Position numbers and translations under genes: made by a program. Below are positions 55,629 through 64,000 of a stretch of 64,000 nt of DNA, in pieces. The stretch comes from Belliella pelovolcani (GTDB lineage Bacteria; Bacteroidota; Bacteroidia; Cytophagales; Cyclobacteriaceae): NCBI RefSeq assembly GCF_900156785.1, contig NZ_FTOP01000011.1, forward strand, positions 84,551 to 148,550, given 5' to 3'. How positions within the stretch are numbered: position 1 is the first letter of the stretch; each line of letters opens with the position of its first letter. The notes under the pieces are model-generated. The model made no database searches and was not told where the DNA came from. It worked only from the letters and a program-made list of their open reading frames with translations.

Positions 55629-56705
55629 ATGAGTCAAAGTAATGGGCTATTACCGATCATCAGCGGTATCCAACAAGTCGGTATTGGAGTGACAGATGCC
55701 AAAGAAGCATGGTCTTGGTATAGAAAGTTTTTCAAGATGGATGTGCCTATTTTTGAAGATGCAGCCACAGCAAACCTGATGACAAGATATACCTCTGAAA
55801 TAGCACAGGAGCGCTTTGCAATCCTGGCTATGAATATGCAAGGAGGTGGTGGATTTGAAATCTGGCAATACACAAATAAAAAACCTGTTAAAGCTGATTT
55901 TGAATTAGCTCTGGGCGACTTAGGAATATTCGCTGTAAAGATTAGGACCAAGGATATTGAGAATACTTACAATTATTTTAAAGCTGAAGGGGCTCAAGTT
56001 TTAGGCTCACCCACGATATCTCCTTGTGGAAGGAAACATTTCTATGTTCAAGACCCTTATGGAAATACTTTTGAAATGGTAGAAAGTCCTTCTTGGTTCA
56101 ATCTGAACAAGGATTATACAGGTGGAGTGGCAGGTGTATCAATTGGTGTGAGTAATATAGAGGAGGCGCTGAAGCTCTATCAAGGGATCTTAGGGTATCA
56201 CCATGTAAGGTCTGATGAAACTAGACAATTTGAGGATTTGTTAGGCGTCAATGGAGGAGATGCCAAATTTAGAAGAGTATTGATTCATAGACCAGAGGGT
56301 AGAGTGGGAGCATTTAGCAAATTACTCTGTAAGACTGAAATTGAGCTTTTTGAAGTAAAGGGAAGAGTTCCGAAAAAGATATTTCAAAATAGAGATTGGG
56401 GGGATTTGGGTTTTATCCATGTGTGTTTTGATATTACAGGCATGAAGGAATTAGCTGAAAAATGTGCTAAAGCGGGCTTTCCTTTTACTGTAGATAGCAG
56501 CAATAGCTTTGATATGGGTAAAGCGGCAGGGCATTTTTCATACTGTGAAGACCCTGACGGTACACTGATAGAGTTTGTAGAGACTCATAAAATCCCAATC
56601 ATGGAAAAATGGGGTTGGTACCTGAATCTCAGAAACAGAAAGCCAGATAAACCTCTTCCAAACTGGATGCTTAGGATGTTAGCCATGAATCGGGTAAAGT
56701 CTTGA
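55629..56705 (+). CDS. Two-domain VOC family dioxygenase-like protein
   Basis: 358 residues with two vicinal-oxygen-chelate domains: first about residues 10-150 (GIQQVGIGVTDAKEAWSWYRKFF, then YVQDPYGNTFEMVESP) and second about residues 155-320 (VSIGVSNIEEALKLYQGILG, then HFSYCEDPDGTLIEFVETH). It is larger than ArsI-type C-As lyases (about 150 residues), which share the fold. It lies 14 bp after the glycosyltransferase and before a strong terminator, so it may belong to the cluster. The substrate is unknown. Confidence 0.83.
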   Translation: MSQSNGLLPIISGIQQVGIGVTDAKEAWSWYRKFFKMDVPIFEDAATANLMTRYTSEIAQERFAILAMNMQGGGGFEIWQYTNKKPVKADFELALGDLGIFAVKIRTKDIENTYNYFKAEGAQVLGSPTISPCGRKHFYVQDPYGNTFEMVESPSWFNLNKDYTGGVAGVSIGVSNIEEALKLYQGILGYHHVRSDETRQFEDLLGVNGGDAKFRRVLIHRPEGRVGAFSKLLCKTEIELFEVKGRVPKKIFQNRDWGDLGFIHVCFDITGMKELAEKCAKAGFPFTVDSSNSFDMGKAAGHFSYCEDPDGTLIEFVETHKIPIMEKWGWYLNLRNRKPDKPLPNWMLRMLAMNRVKS

Positions 56706-56760
56706 TCTAAGTAATTTTATTTGATCCCAGTTAATTTTCTTGCGTAGATATGAATGTAAT

Positions 56761-56792
56761 AAAAAAGCGGTCTGATTTTCAGACCGCTTTTT
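56761..56792 (+). terminator. Terminator after the VOC gene
   Basis: A perfect 11-bp stem (AAAGCGGTCTG, CAGACCGCTTT) with a 5-nt loop and a T-tract ends the arsenosugar/VOC gene run. Confidence 0.9.
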
Positions 56793-56895
56793 GAGTTTAA
56801 ATCCTATTGATTCCCTATGAAGAAAGTTTACACTTCAAAACTAGGGTAAAGATTCAAGGAAGTGGTTAACACAATGTCATTCAATTGTTACCAAA

Positions 56896-58230
56896 TCAAT
56901 TCCCTCTATCGATCATCACTTCTTTGTTTTTCAAAATATCTAGTGCAAAGCTGGTCATTGCTTTGACGCCAGTCTTGATGGTGGGTTCTGGGATTGGCGC
57001 AAAATAAGGACTATGCAACCCTGGAATATCTAGTCCTTTTGCTTTGGCTTCTTCTAGAAATTTTGGATCATTGGCTCCCAAGAAAAACATGCTGATTGGA
57101 ATTTTTCTTTCTTGATTGCCATAGGCACTAAAATCTTCCCCAACCATCTGAGCAGCGACTTCTACTACTTTATCTTCGCCAAAAGTTTGTTGGAAAACAC
57201 TCACCATTTGACCAGTCAGCGTGGCATCATTAATCAATGGCGCAGTAAATGGCTCTCTAATCCAATACTCGGGCATTTTGTCTTCCTTCAATCCCGCAGC
57301 TCTGGAGTAATTCTCGCTTATCTCTTTGATTCTGCTGATGATTTTTTCTCGGACATCAAGAGAATAAGTTCTAATGGTCAATTGCATCATCACTTCATCT
57401 GGGATGATATTGTGAACCGATCCCCCGTGGATAGATCCTACCGTCACTACTGCAGGATCAGTTGGTGTAAGTGTCCTACTGACAATAGTCTGATAGGCTT
57501 GAATGATCTGAGCCGATAAGACTACAGGGTCAATCGTCGTATGTGGCGCTGCGCCGTGACCACCTTCTCCGAAGATTTTGACATTCATCATGTCAACCCC
57601 TGCCATCAATGGCCCAGCTTTGTAGCCTATCATTCCGGCGGGTAAAAAGGGATCATCATGCAGGGCAATCGCATAGTCTGGATGTGGAAATTTTTCGTAC
57701 AGGCCATCATTGAGCATGTTATAAGCCCCAAGGCCATTTTCTTCAGCAGGCTGAGCCACCATCAATACCGTACCTCTCCAGCTATTTTTGTATTCCATCA
57801 TCATTTTGGCCGTGCCGACAAAAACCGACATGTGGATATCATGCCCGCAGGAATGGGTAATGAAGGTCTCTTTTCCATCATTAGTTACTCCCTTTTTCGT
57901 AGAAGCATAAGGCAAGCCTGTTTTCTCCTCCATAGGAAGTGCATCCATATCTGTCCGGATCAGTAATACCGGTCCAGGGCCATTTTGGAACATGCCGACT
58001 AGGCCATAGCCACCAATGTTTTCTGTGACTTCATATCCCAATGACCTGAGCTCTTGGGCCATTCTTGCAGATGTTTCTTTTTCTTGAAGCGAAAGCTCTG
58101 GATTTTGATGCAGCTCTTTGTAGAGTTGATCCAAATGAGGATAAAACTGTTCTATAGCTTGGTCTAAACTTTGAGCCGAAACCCCCAAATTGATCGCTAG
58201 GATACATATAATACCGATATATGATTTCAT
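56896..58230 (-). CDS. Secreted M20D amidohydrolase (hippurate/IAA-amino acid hydrolase-like)
   Basis: 444 residues with a signal peptide (MKSYIGIICILAINLGVSAQ). M20D metal motifs: LIRTDMDALPMEE, the cysteine-type ligand block HSCGHDIHMS, the EEN catalytic region in QPAEENGLG and the later GHGAAPHTTIDPV. It should hydrolyse an N-acyl amino acid in the periplasm. It is divergent from the YheT-like gene. It is not the argE gene of the arginine operon, which is cytoplasmic and lacks a signal. Confidence 0.9.
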   Translation of the reverse strand: MKSYIGIICILAINLGVSAQSLDQAIEQFYPHLDQLYKELHQNPELSLQEKETSARMAQELRSLGYEVTENIGGYGLVGMFQNGPGPVLLIRTDMDALPMEEKTGLPYASTKKGVTNDGKETFITHSCGHDIHMSVFVGTAKMMMEYKNSWRGTVLMVAQPAEENGLGAYNMLNDGLYEKFPHPDYAIALHDDPFLPAGMIGYKAGPLMAGVDMMNVKIFGEGGHGAAPHTTIDPVVLSAQIIQAYQTIVSRTLTPTDPAVVTVGSIHGGSVHNIIPDEVMMQLTIRTYSLDVREKIISRIKEISENYSRAAGLKEDKMPEYWIREPFTAPLINDATLTGQMVSVFQQTFGEDKVVEVAAQMVGEDFSAYGNQERKIPISMFFLGANDPKFLEEAKAKGLDIPGLHSPYFAPIPEPTIKTGVKAMTSFALDILKNKEVMIDRGN

Positions 58231-58318
58231 AATTGAATTTGATTTGATTAATGAATTAACAAAAAAATTCCTGATTAGCCCATATGTTTTTACTTTCGTG
58301 ACTTAAATTCCTTTTATC

Positions 58319-59281
58319 ATGCCTATTATTTCAAATTCAACTTACGGCAAACCACCGCTTCATCTTTTCAATGGACATTTTGAAACCATCATTCCGAGTA
58401 TTTTCAGAAAGATCGATGGCGTAATGTATCAAAGAGAAAGAATTGATACACCTGACGGAGATTTTTTGGATTTGGATTGGTCGAGGATTGGAAGCAGAAA
58501 ACTTCTAATCATATCTCACGGATTAGAAGGAAGTGCTGATAGACACTATGCCAAGGCCTTGGTAAAACTCTTCAATCAACACGGATTTGATGCTTTAGCG
58601 TGGAACAATAGAACTTGCAGCGGAGAGATGAACCTGAAGCCTATTATGTATCATCATGGTGCCTCTTATGATCTGAATACCGTTTTTGAGCATGTGGAAG
58701 GATCATTTGATTATGATGAAGTTTATTTGGTTGGCATCAGTATGGGCGGAGCACAGACCTTGAAGTTCCTAGGTGAAAAAGGAACTGACTTGAATTCAAA
58801 GATCAAAAAAGCCGCTGTCTACTCCACTCCCTGCAACTTGACGGATTCTGCTGCTACGCTCAATTTCAAAGGAAATGGTTTTTATAAGAAACGATTTTTA
58901 AATAAGTTGAAAGTAAAAATGCAACTCAAAGGTGAGCAATATCCCGAATTAATAGATTTGGAATTGCTGAAGCGAGTGGAGGACTTTGATGCCTTTGATA
59001 CGCACTTTACAGCCAAATTGCATGGGTTCAAGGACGCTACCGATTTCTACCAATCTGTGAGCGCGGACAATTGGATGGAGCACATACAAATACCCACTTT
59101 AATCATCAATGCCCTCAATGATCCACTGCTCCATGATCGCTGCTATCCCATCAAGCTGGCAGAAAATTCATCCCATATTTTCCTAGAATTACCGAAAAGG
59201 GGAGGTCACACAGGTTTTACGGTAAGCGGGCAAGAGTTTACATGGTCAGAGATGCGGTTTTTGGAGTTTTTGAAGGGGTGA
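58319..59281 (+). CDS. Alpha/beta hydrolase, YheT-like
   Basis: 320 residues. The alpha/beta hydrolase nucleophile elbow GISMGGAQ and the SHGLEGSADRHYAKALV oxyanion-region sequence mark the YheT/embryogenesis-associated (PF00561 EMB8-type) group; the late AENSSHIFLELPKRGGHTGF holds the catalytic histidine. The true substrate is unknown. It is the last chromosomal-style gene before the repeat and defence region, 35 bp before the first repeat. Confidence 0.88.
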   Translation: MPIISNSTYGKPPLHLFNGHFETIIPSIFRKIDGVMYQRERIDTPDGDFLDLDWSRIGSRKLLIISHGLEGSADRHYAKALVKLFNQHGFDALAWNNRTCSGEMNLKPIMYHHGASYDLNTVFEHVEGSFDYDEVYLVGISMGGAQTLKFLGEKGTDLNSKIKKAAVYSTPCNLTDSAATLNFKGNGFYKKRFLNKLKVKMQLKGEQYPELIDLELLKRVEDFDAFDTHFTAKLHGFKDATDFYQSVSADNWMEHIQIPTLIINALNDPLLHDRCYPIKLAENSSHIFLELPKRGGHTGFTVSGQEFTWSEMRFLEFLKG

Positions 59282-59315
59282 AATTTTTGCCAGAAAAATA
59301 GAAATCCATTTCTAA

Positions 59316-59543
59316 AAGTTCAACCCCACACGGGGTTTTTGCCATGCATCATTATTCATCCTTTCCCCTAGGTTTCACCTAGGGCTATTGAAAAGTTTGA
59401 TCCTTTCAGCATCGGAAATGCAAATCAACATTTTATCAAATTACCGACCACGAAGTGGTCAAACTTTTCAATAACCGCGGGTGAAACCCGTGGAAAACGA
59501 AACAAACCCAATTTACCCCACGACCCCGAAGGGTGTCGAACTT
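59316..59543. repeat. REP-like cluster of small hairpins; first copy of 85-bp direct repeat
   Basis: A 228-bp element bounded by inverted AAGTTC and GAACTT. Within it are stems closed by TTC/GAA or ACA loops: AACCCC-ACA-CGGGGTT (59322-59337), CCCTAGGT-TTC-ACCTAGGG (59367-59384), GACCAC-GAA-GTGGTC (59446-59460) and CCGCGGGTGAAACCCGTGG. A 15-bp perfect inverted repeat joins 59386-59400 and 59459-59473. Bases 59316-59400 repeat directly at 63811-63895 with four mismatches. This looks like Bacteroidota REP-type DNA. Confidence 0.8.
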
Positions 59544-59653
59544 ATTTTACAAAAACTTTTTCATCAACCAAATCAAAATTTCAGAATTTGAATTTTTAGT
59601 TTCAACAGATTCAAATATCTTTAAGGATTAGTAATTTTTAATCAACCTATTGA

Positions 59654-62600
59654 ATGGCTTTTTTCCAAAACTCAGTTCTTAAAAAATATCTTGCCACTCA
59701 AGATCAGATTCTTGTAAAAGAAGCATATACAGCTTATCAGAAATATTTTCATCATCCTCAGATTCGGGAAAATATCAGAGCGGCCAAAGAAGAACAATTT
59801 CAGGAAGGTTTTCTCCGAGAGCTTTTTGTCAATATTTTGGGCTATACCATCAACCCAAATCCGGATTATGACCTGACTACGGAGCTGAAGAATATCAAGG
59901 ATGCAAAAAAGACCGATGGCGCGATTTTGAAAGACGGGAAGGCTTTGGCAGTCATCGAACTGAAGGGGACGGATACGAAGGACTTGGAAAAAATCCGTGA
60001 TCAAGCCTTCAATTATAAAAACAATCAGCCCGAATGTGTCTATGTCATTACCAGTAATTTCGAGAAATTACGCTTCTACATCGACAATGCAGTTGATTTT
60101 TTAGAGTTCAATATTCTGGCGATGCAGCTGGAGGAATTCAAGGTTTTTTGGCTGCTGCTTCATAAAGAAAACCTGCTTTCGGGCATTCCCAAAAAGATCA
60201 AAGAACAATCCTTACTGGTAGAGGAGCAGATCACCAAGCAACTCTATGCGGATTATTCGGCCTTCAAGCAAGAGCTTTGGCAGGATATGGTCAAGTTGAA
60301 CGCTGGCACTGATGAACTGGAACTCTACAAGAAAAGTCAAAAGCTCTTGGATCGGTTTCTATTTATCTTTTTTGCAGAGGATAAGGGTTTGCTGCCGCCT
60401 AATTCCATTATGGAAATAGTCACGCATTGGAACAAACTCAGCGATCTGGACGAATACAGACCTTTGTATCAGATTTTCAAAAAGTATTTTGGTTACTTGA
60501 ATACAGGAAGGGTTCAGCCGGGAAAGGCAGAAATACACGCTTACAATGGCGGGCTTTTCGCTCCAGATTTGATCTTGGATGCACTGGAGATTTCGGATCA
60601 GGTACTGGAAAAGCACGTTCGAAAGCTGACCGAATATGATTTTGAATCCGAAGTAGATACCAATATCCTGGGACATATTTTCGAGCATTCACTCAATGAT
60701 ATCGAAAATGTCCGTGCCCAACTTGCGGGTGAGGTCGTGGACCGTTCCAAGACCAAGAGGAAGCGGGATGGGGTTTTTTATACCCCAAAATACATTACCA
60801 AATACATCGTAGACAATACCCTAGGGAAGCTGTGCACGGAGAAAAAAGCGGAACTCGAAATCATAGACGAGGATTTTGCAGAGGGCAAAAGAGGCAGGCA
60901 GAAGAAAACGATCCAACGACTCAAAGAAAAGCTCGATACCTATCGTACCTGGCTGCTACAGCTGACGATTTGTGATCCTGCCTGTGGATCAGGCGCTTTT
61001 CTAAATCAGGTCTTGGAGTTTTTGATGGCAGAGCATCGCTATGTGGATGAACTGGAATCCCAACTCTTCGATTCACCCTTGATCCTTCCCAATGTAGAAA
61101 ACCACATTCTGGAAAACAACATCTTCGGCGTGGATATTAACGAGGAATCCGTACAGATCGCCCGACTTTCCCTATGGCTCCGCACTGCTAAAAAAGGCCG
61201 CAAACTCAGTAGTCTCAATTCCAATATCAAAGTAGGCAACTCCTTAATCGATGATCCCGAAGTAGCCGGTGACTTGGCCTTCAACTGGTCAGCGCAGTTC
61301 CCAAAAGTCTTTGCCAAAGGAGGGTTTGATGTGGTAGTTGGTAATCCGCCTTATGTGAGATCCCGTGATGAGATTTTAGATGACTATAAAGATTATTATT
61401 TATCAAATTTTAAATGCATTTATGAAAAGCCCAATCTTTATATATTGTTTATGGAAAAAGCTCTGGATTTAATCAAGGAGTCAGGCCAATTTGCGTTTAT
61501 TGTTCCAAATGCTTGGCTGGGGATTGAGTCAGGTAAGCTTATAAGAAATTTATATTTAACTACTACAAGTATTAATTATTTAATATTTCTAAGTGGTAAA
61601 AGTTTTCAAGGAGTTGGAGTTGAAACTATGATTTTTATAATTAAAAATTCCAAACCTATATCAAATATTACAAAATATTTCACTGTTTTGAGCGATTCTA
61701 TAGACGGTATTTATAATTCAATAAATCAAGAAGACTGGCTTAAAAATAGAGATTCATTCATTGATATTAAAAGTAATAATGATGATATCTCAATAATTCA
61801 AAAAATTAGTTCTTCACCATTTATAATAGAGGATAAATATGATGTAAGAGTTGGGATGCAAGCTTATGAAAAAGGAAAGGGTAATCCAAAACAATCCGAA
61901 GATGATGTGAAAAATCATATATTTGATTTTACGTATAAATATGATGAAAATACATTTAAGTACTTGGAAGGTAAGGACGTATTGCGATATGGTATTAATT
62001 GGTCAGGTTCTTGGTTATCATGGGGACCATGGTTATCACAACCAAAATCTTTTGATCAGTTTTCGAAAAGTAGAATTTTAATAAGGGAAATAACAGGGAA
62101 ATTTCCAAATGTTTTATATGCTTCTTATGTAGAAGAAGTTTACCTAAACAATAAAAGTGTTATTAATATTTTATCAAAAAATAACGATTATTCTTTGAAA
62201 GCTTTGGTTGGGATCTTGAATTCTTCACTAATGTCGTTTTATCATATTCGTCAAGCTGCAAAGGGTAACAGAACTCTTTTCCCAAAGGTTGTAATAAAGG
62301 ATATTAAGAATTATCCAATTCCTGATATTGATTCACAAATTTTTAATAAACTTTCAGTTTTGGTTACTGAAATATCAAATTTTTCTAATCATAATTTAGA
62401 GCAAGTGAGTAGCCTTGTTAATCTCCTTAAATCAAAATTCTCAATCGAGAAACCTTCCACCAAACTCCAAAACTGGCCTTCCTTAGATTTCAAGGGATTC
62501 TTGGGGGAGTTAAAGAAAGCCAAGGTCAAGTTAAGTCTAGGAGAAGAAGCCGAGTGGATGGCCTATTTCAACGAACAAAAAGCCAAAGCCCAAGCCCTCC

Positions 62601-62698
62601 AATCCGACATCACCCGCCTCGATCGAGAGATCGACAACCTGGTTTATGAGTTGTATGGGTTGACGGAGGAGGAGATTAGGATAGTGGAAGGGGATTAA
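59654..62698 (+). CDS. Type IIG restriction-modification enzyme (Eco57I-like)
   Basis: 1014 residues. An N-terminal PD-(D/E)xK nuclease is seen in DGAILKDGKALAVIELKGT (residues 93-111). The adenine methyltransferase motifs are DPACGSGAF (SAM motif I), VDINEESV and NPPYV (catalytic motif IV, near residue 570). The TRD occupies about residues 577-930. The DNA changes sharply: row 61201-61260 has 24 G/C, rows 61381-61440 and 61621-61680 have 12 and 9, and 62581-62640 has 35. The specificity region therefore looks exchanged from another source. An 110-bp region precedes the ATG at 59654. Confidence 0.93.
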   Translation: MAFFQNSVLKKYLATQDQILVKEAYTAYQKYFHHPQIRENIRAAKEEQFQEGFLRELFVNILGYTINPNPDYDLTTELKNIKDAKKTDGAILKDGKALAVIELKGTDTKDLEKIRDQAFNYKNNQPECVYVITSNFEKLRFYIDNAVDFLEFNILAMQLEEFKVFWLLLHKENLLSGIPKKIKEQSLLVEEQITKQLYADYSAFKQELWQDMVKLNAGTDELELYKKSQKLLDRFLFIFFAEDKGLLPPNSIMEIVTHWNKLSDLDEYRPLYQIFKKYFGYLNTGRVQPGKAEIHAYNGGLFAPDLILDALEISDQVLEKHVRKLTEYDFESEVDTNILGHIFEHSLNDIENVRAQLAGEVVDRSKTKRKRDGVFYTPKYITKYIVDNTLGKLCTEKKAELEIIDEDFAEGKRGRQKKTIQRLKEKLDTYRTWLLQLTICDPACGSGAFLNQVLEFLMAEHRYVDELESQLFDSPLILPNVENHILENNIFGVDINEESVQIARLSLWLRTAKKGRKLSSLNSNIKVGNSLIDDPEVAGDLAFNWSAQFPKVFAKGGFDVVVGNPPYVRSRDEILDDYKDYYLSNFKCIYEKPNLYILFMEKALDLIKESGQFAFIVPNAWLGIESGKLIRNLYLTTTSINYLIFLSGKSFQGVGVETMIFIIKNSKPISNITKYFTVLSDSIDGIYNSINQEDWLKNRDSFIDIKSNNDDISIIQKISSSPFIIEDKYDVRVGMQAYEKGKGNPKQSEDDVKNHIFDFTYKYDENTFKYLEGKDVLRYGINWSGSWLSWGPWLSQPKSFDQFSKSRILIREITGKFPNVLYASYVEEVYLNNKSVINILSKNNDYSLKALVGILNSSLMSFYHIRQAAKGNRTLFPKVVIKDIKNYPIPDIDSQIFNKLSVLVTEISNFSNHNLEQVSSLVNLLKSKFSIEKPSTKLQNWPSLDFKGFLGELKKAKVKLSLGEEAEWMAYFNEQKAKAQALQSDITRLDREIDNLVYELYGLTEEEIRIVEGD

Positions 62699-62726
62699 AA
62701 ATCTATTAATTAATTATAAAATATAA

Positions 62727-63722
62727 ATGAAGATTCTATTTGTTTTAGGTAATGGTTTTGATTTAAGTTTAGGTATGAAATCAAAATATTCAGATTTCTT
62801 CAGTCATTTTAATTGTGCTAATCACGAAAGTGTTTTGATTAAAGATATTAAAGCAAAAATTAAAAATGATTACGAAAATTGGGCCGACTTAGAGTTAGCC
62901 CTTGGAAAATATACTGAGGAGATAAATACAATAGAAGAGTTTGATGAAGTCTTAGATTGTTTTAAAGATTCTTTAGCGGATTATTTAAAAGAAGAGGAAG
63001 AAAAATTAGACTTTGATTCAATAGATTTCTCATCATTACAAAATTATTTAATTTATTTTGAACGAAATTTACCACCAGCTGATAAACAGATAATTAATAC
63101 TCATAAACATAAATGGGCGAGCAAAGAAGTTTCAATTGAAATTTGTACTTTTAATTATACCTATATTTTGGATAGGATTTTTAAAGATTATGAGCAAAAT
63201 AATTTTATTGGCACGCATAAAAATCATTCAAAATATTATTTGAAAGGGCTTACTCACATCCATGGATATTACGATAAAGACATGGTTCTTGGGGTTAATG
63301 ATACTTCTCAAATTGGTAATCTAAATTTTAGAGATGATTTGGATATAACTGATTCTTTGGTAAAAGAACAAACAAACATAGCTAATAAGTACCTTATTGA
63401 AAATCAGTTTAAAAAGCAAATTATTAATTCAAACGTTATAATTATTTTCGGGAGTTCAATAGGAGACACAGATAAGATTTGGTGGGAAAGAATTGGTGAG
63501 AGACTTAAGGGTGATTGTTACCTTGTAATCTTTACTCTAGGTAAAGAGATTTCTCCAAGGCATAGACAAAAGATGGTCAGATCTGAAAGAAAGATGCGAA
63601 AATATTTTTTGGATAAAACTAAATTAAATGAAAAAGAAAAATCTTCTATAAGTCAAAAAATAATAATACGATTTAACTCTGACTTTCTTAAATTTCCTCT
63701 AATCGTACCTACTTCGGAGTAA
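62727..63722 (+). CDS. AbiH family abortive infection protein
   Basis: 331 residues. LFVLGNGFDLSLGMKSKYSDFF is the usual AbiH opening (glycine-rich GNGFD, PF14253), and later CTFNYTYILD, THIHGY, LGVNDTSQIG and IIIFGSSIGDTDK complete the pattern. AbiH-like proteins protect cells against phage by abortive infection; the trigger and reaction are not established. It lies 28 bp after the type IIG enzyme and shares its very AT-rich composition (12 G/C in the row 63181-63240), so the two probably move together. Confidence 0.9.
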   Translation: MKILFVLGNGFDLSLGMKSKYSDFFSHFNCANHESVLIKDIKAKIKNDYENWADLELALGKYTEEINTIEEFDEVLDCFKDSLADYLKEEEEKLDFDSIDFSSLQNYLIYFERNLPPADKQIINTHKHKWASKEVSIEICTFNYTYILDRIFKDYEQNNFIGTHKNHSKYYLKGLTHIHGYYDKDMVLGVNDTSQIGNLNFRDDLDITDSLVKEQTNIANKYLIENQFKKQIINSNVIIIFGSSIGDTDKIWWERIGERLKGDCYLVIFTLGKEISPRHRQKMVRSERKMRKYFLDKTKLNEKEKSSISQKIIIRFNSDFLKFPLIVPTSE

Positions 63723-63810
63723 AATGACCCTTTAAGATTTTATGCATTTTTGATATTGATTATGGTCTTTATACTTTTTTGTATAACTTTCTTGAACGAT
63801 TATTCATACT

Positions 63811-63895
63811 AAGTTCAACCCCTCACGGGGTTGTTGCCATGCATCATTATTCATCCTTTCCCCTAGGTTTCACATAGGGCTATTGAAAAGTTCGA
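63811..63895 (+). repeat. Second copy of the 85-bp direct repeat
   Basis: It matches 59316-59400 in the same orientation with four differences (at relative positions 13, 23, 64 and 83). Copy 2 lacks the rest of the 228-bp element and is followed within about 10 bp by an IS3-like end. The distance between the copies is 4495 bp. Confidence 0.85.
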
Positions 63896-63905
63896 CGGCT
63901 TCACC

Positions 63906-64000
63906 TATAATACTCCCCAAAATTGAGACCAGAGGTTAAGTTAAAAAAAACCGTTTAAATTTAACCTTATGAACAAGCAAACAAGACGAAAGTTTTCTCC
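63906..64000 (+). mobile_element. Left end of an IS3-family insertion sequence, cut by window edge
   Basis: The sequence TACTCCCCAAAATTGAGACC (starting near 63910) looks like an IS3 terminal repeat, and an IS3-type OrfA begins at 63969. The right part is outside the window, so the exact boundary and target repeat cannot be set. Confidence 0.6.
63969..64000 (+). CDS. IS3-type transposase OrfA, 3' part outside window
   Basis: Only ten codons are present, MNKQTRRKFS, which match the common start of IS3 family OrfA proteins (K/NKQTRRKF). The remaining protein is beyond the window. The assignment rests on this short start and the terminal repeat-like sequence just upstream. Confidence 0.6.
   Translation, partial: MNKQTRRKFS

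Noticed and set aside
57112..57519. 135-residue frame opposite the M20D gene
   Set aside because: It is entirely within a well-supported amidohydrolase on the other strand.
59316..59543. Hairpin cluster as a CRISPR array
   Set aside because: The stems differ from one another and have no regular spacing or spacer-like unique units of equal length. REP-type DNA fits better.

Overview
This window looks like chromosomal DNA of a heterotrophic, probably aquatic member of the Bacteroidota, most likely a Cyclobacteriaceae-type Cytophagia (Algoriphagus/Belliella-like). That placement is inferred from the DTE proteorhodopsin with Met at the colour-tuning position, the lipoprotein form of TamA, an arginine pathway with an N-acylornithine carbamoyltransferase, AT-rich DNA with few clear Shine-Dalgarno sites, and a Bacteroidota-style REP-like repeat. 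The genus cannot be settled by reading. No rRNA, tRNA, CRISPR array or prophage was seen.

Layout. 1-7.9 kb: the end of a sodium/solute symporter, a secreted M28 peptidase, a DinB-fold protein, a conserved 555-residue protein of unknown function, and a YceI / outer-membrane barrel / YceI operon. 7.9-16.3 kb: a minus-strand operon with a full set of arginine genes (GNAT acyltransferase, argG, argC, argD, argF', argB, argE, argH), preceded by a structured leader. 16.6-25.8 kb: an HTH-Fic protein with an operator-like repeat at its start, a 51-residue zinc-ribbon membrane protein too short for usual gene calling, a FrnE-type DsbA, an SMP-30 protein, an AbgT transporter, an exonuclease/GIY-YIG fusion, and a GC-richer pair (fused CoA-transferase and a PcaF-like thiolase). 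25.8-37 kb: an aminotransferase, an RNA methyltransferase, a GlsA/GlsB-like aminolipid acyltransferase pair, the retinal-rhodopsin cassette (blh, crtY, proteorhodopsin) and gyrB. 37-50.8 kb: ppk1 converging on a ppx-like gene, TerC, DUF202, a deaminase, murB, tamL, an rRNA/tRNA methyltransferase, an SBF transporter, a phzF gene broken by one in-frame TGA, and a KAS III enzyme.

Two accessory regions stand out. At 51.1-56.8 kb lies an arsenosugar biosynthesis cluster: an AhpD-like protein, radical SAM ArsS, two sugar transferases, ArsM with CC motifs at both ends, a secreted DUF6134-like protein and a double-VOC protein. It is bounded by a 25-bp near-perfect palindrome upstream and a strong terminator downstream. 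At 59.3-63.9 kb two defence genes, a type IIG restriction-modification enzyme and an AbiH-family protein, sit between two 85-bp direct repeats that differ at four positions. The restriction enzyme gene is a compositional mosaic, with a very AT-rich specificity region inside a GC-richer frame, and an IS3-type element begins right after the second repeat.

How the parts fit: CrtY makes beta-carotene, Blh cleaves it to retinal, and the rhodopsin uses retinal to pump protons. The rhodopsin also has a glycine where a carotenoid-antenna window is expected. The arginine operon supplies everything from glutamate to arginine except carbamoyl phosphate, and residue 90 of its carbamoyltransferase favours the succinylated pathway. 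The arsenosugar cluster would methylate arsenite and build it into sugar derivatives.
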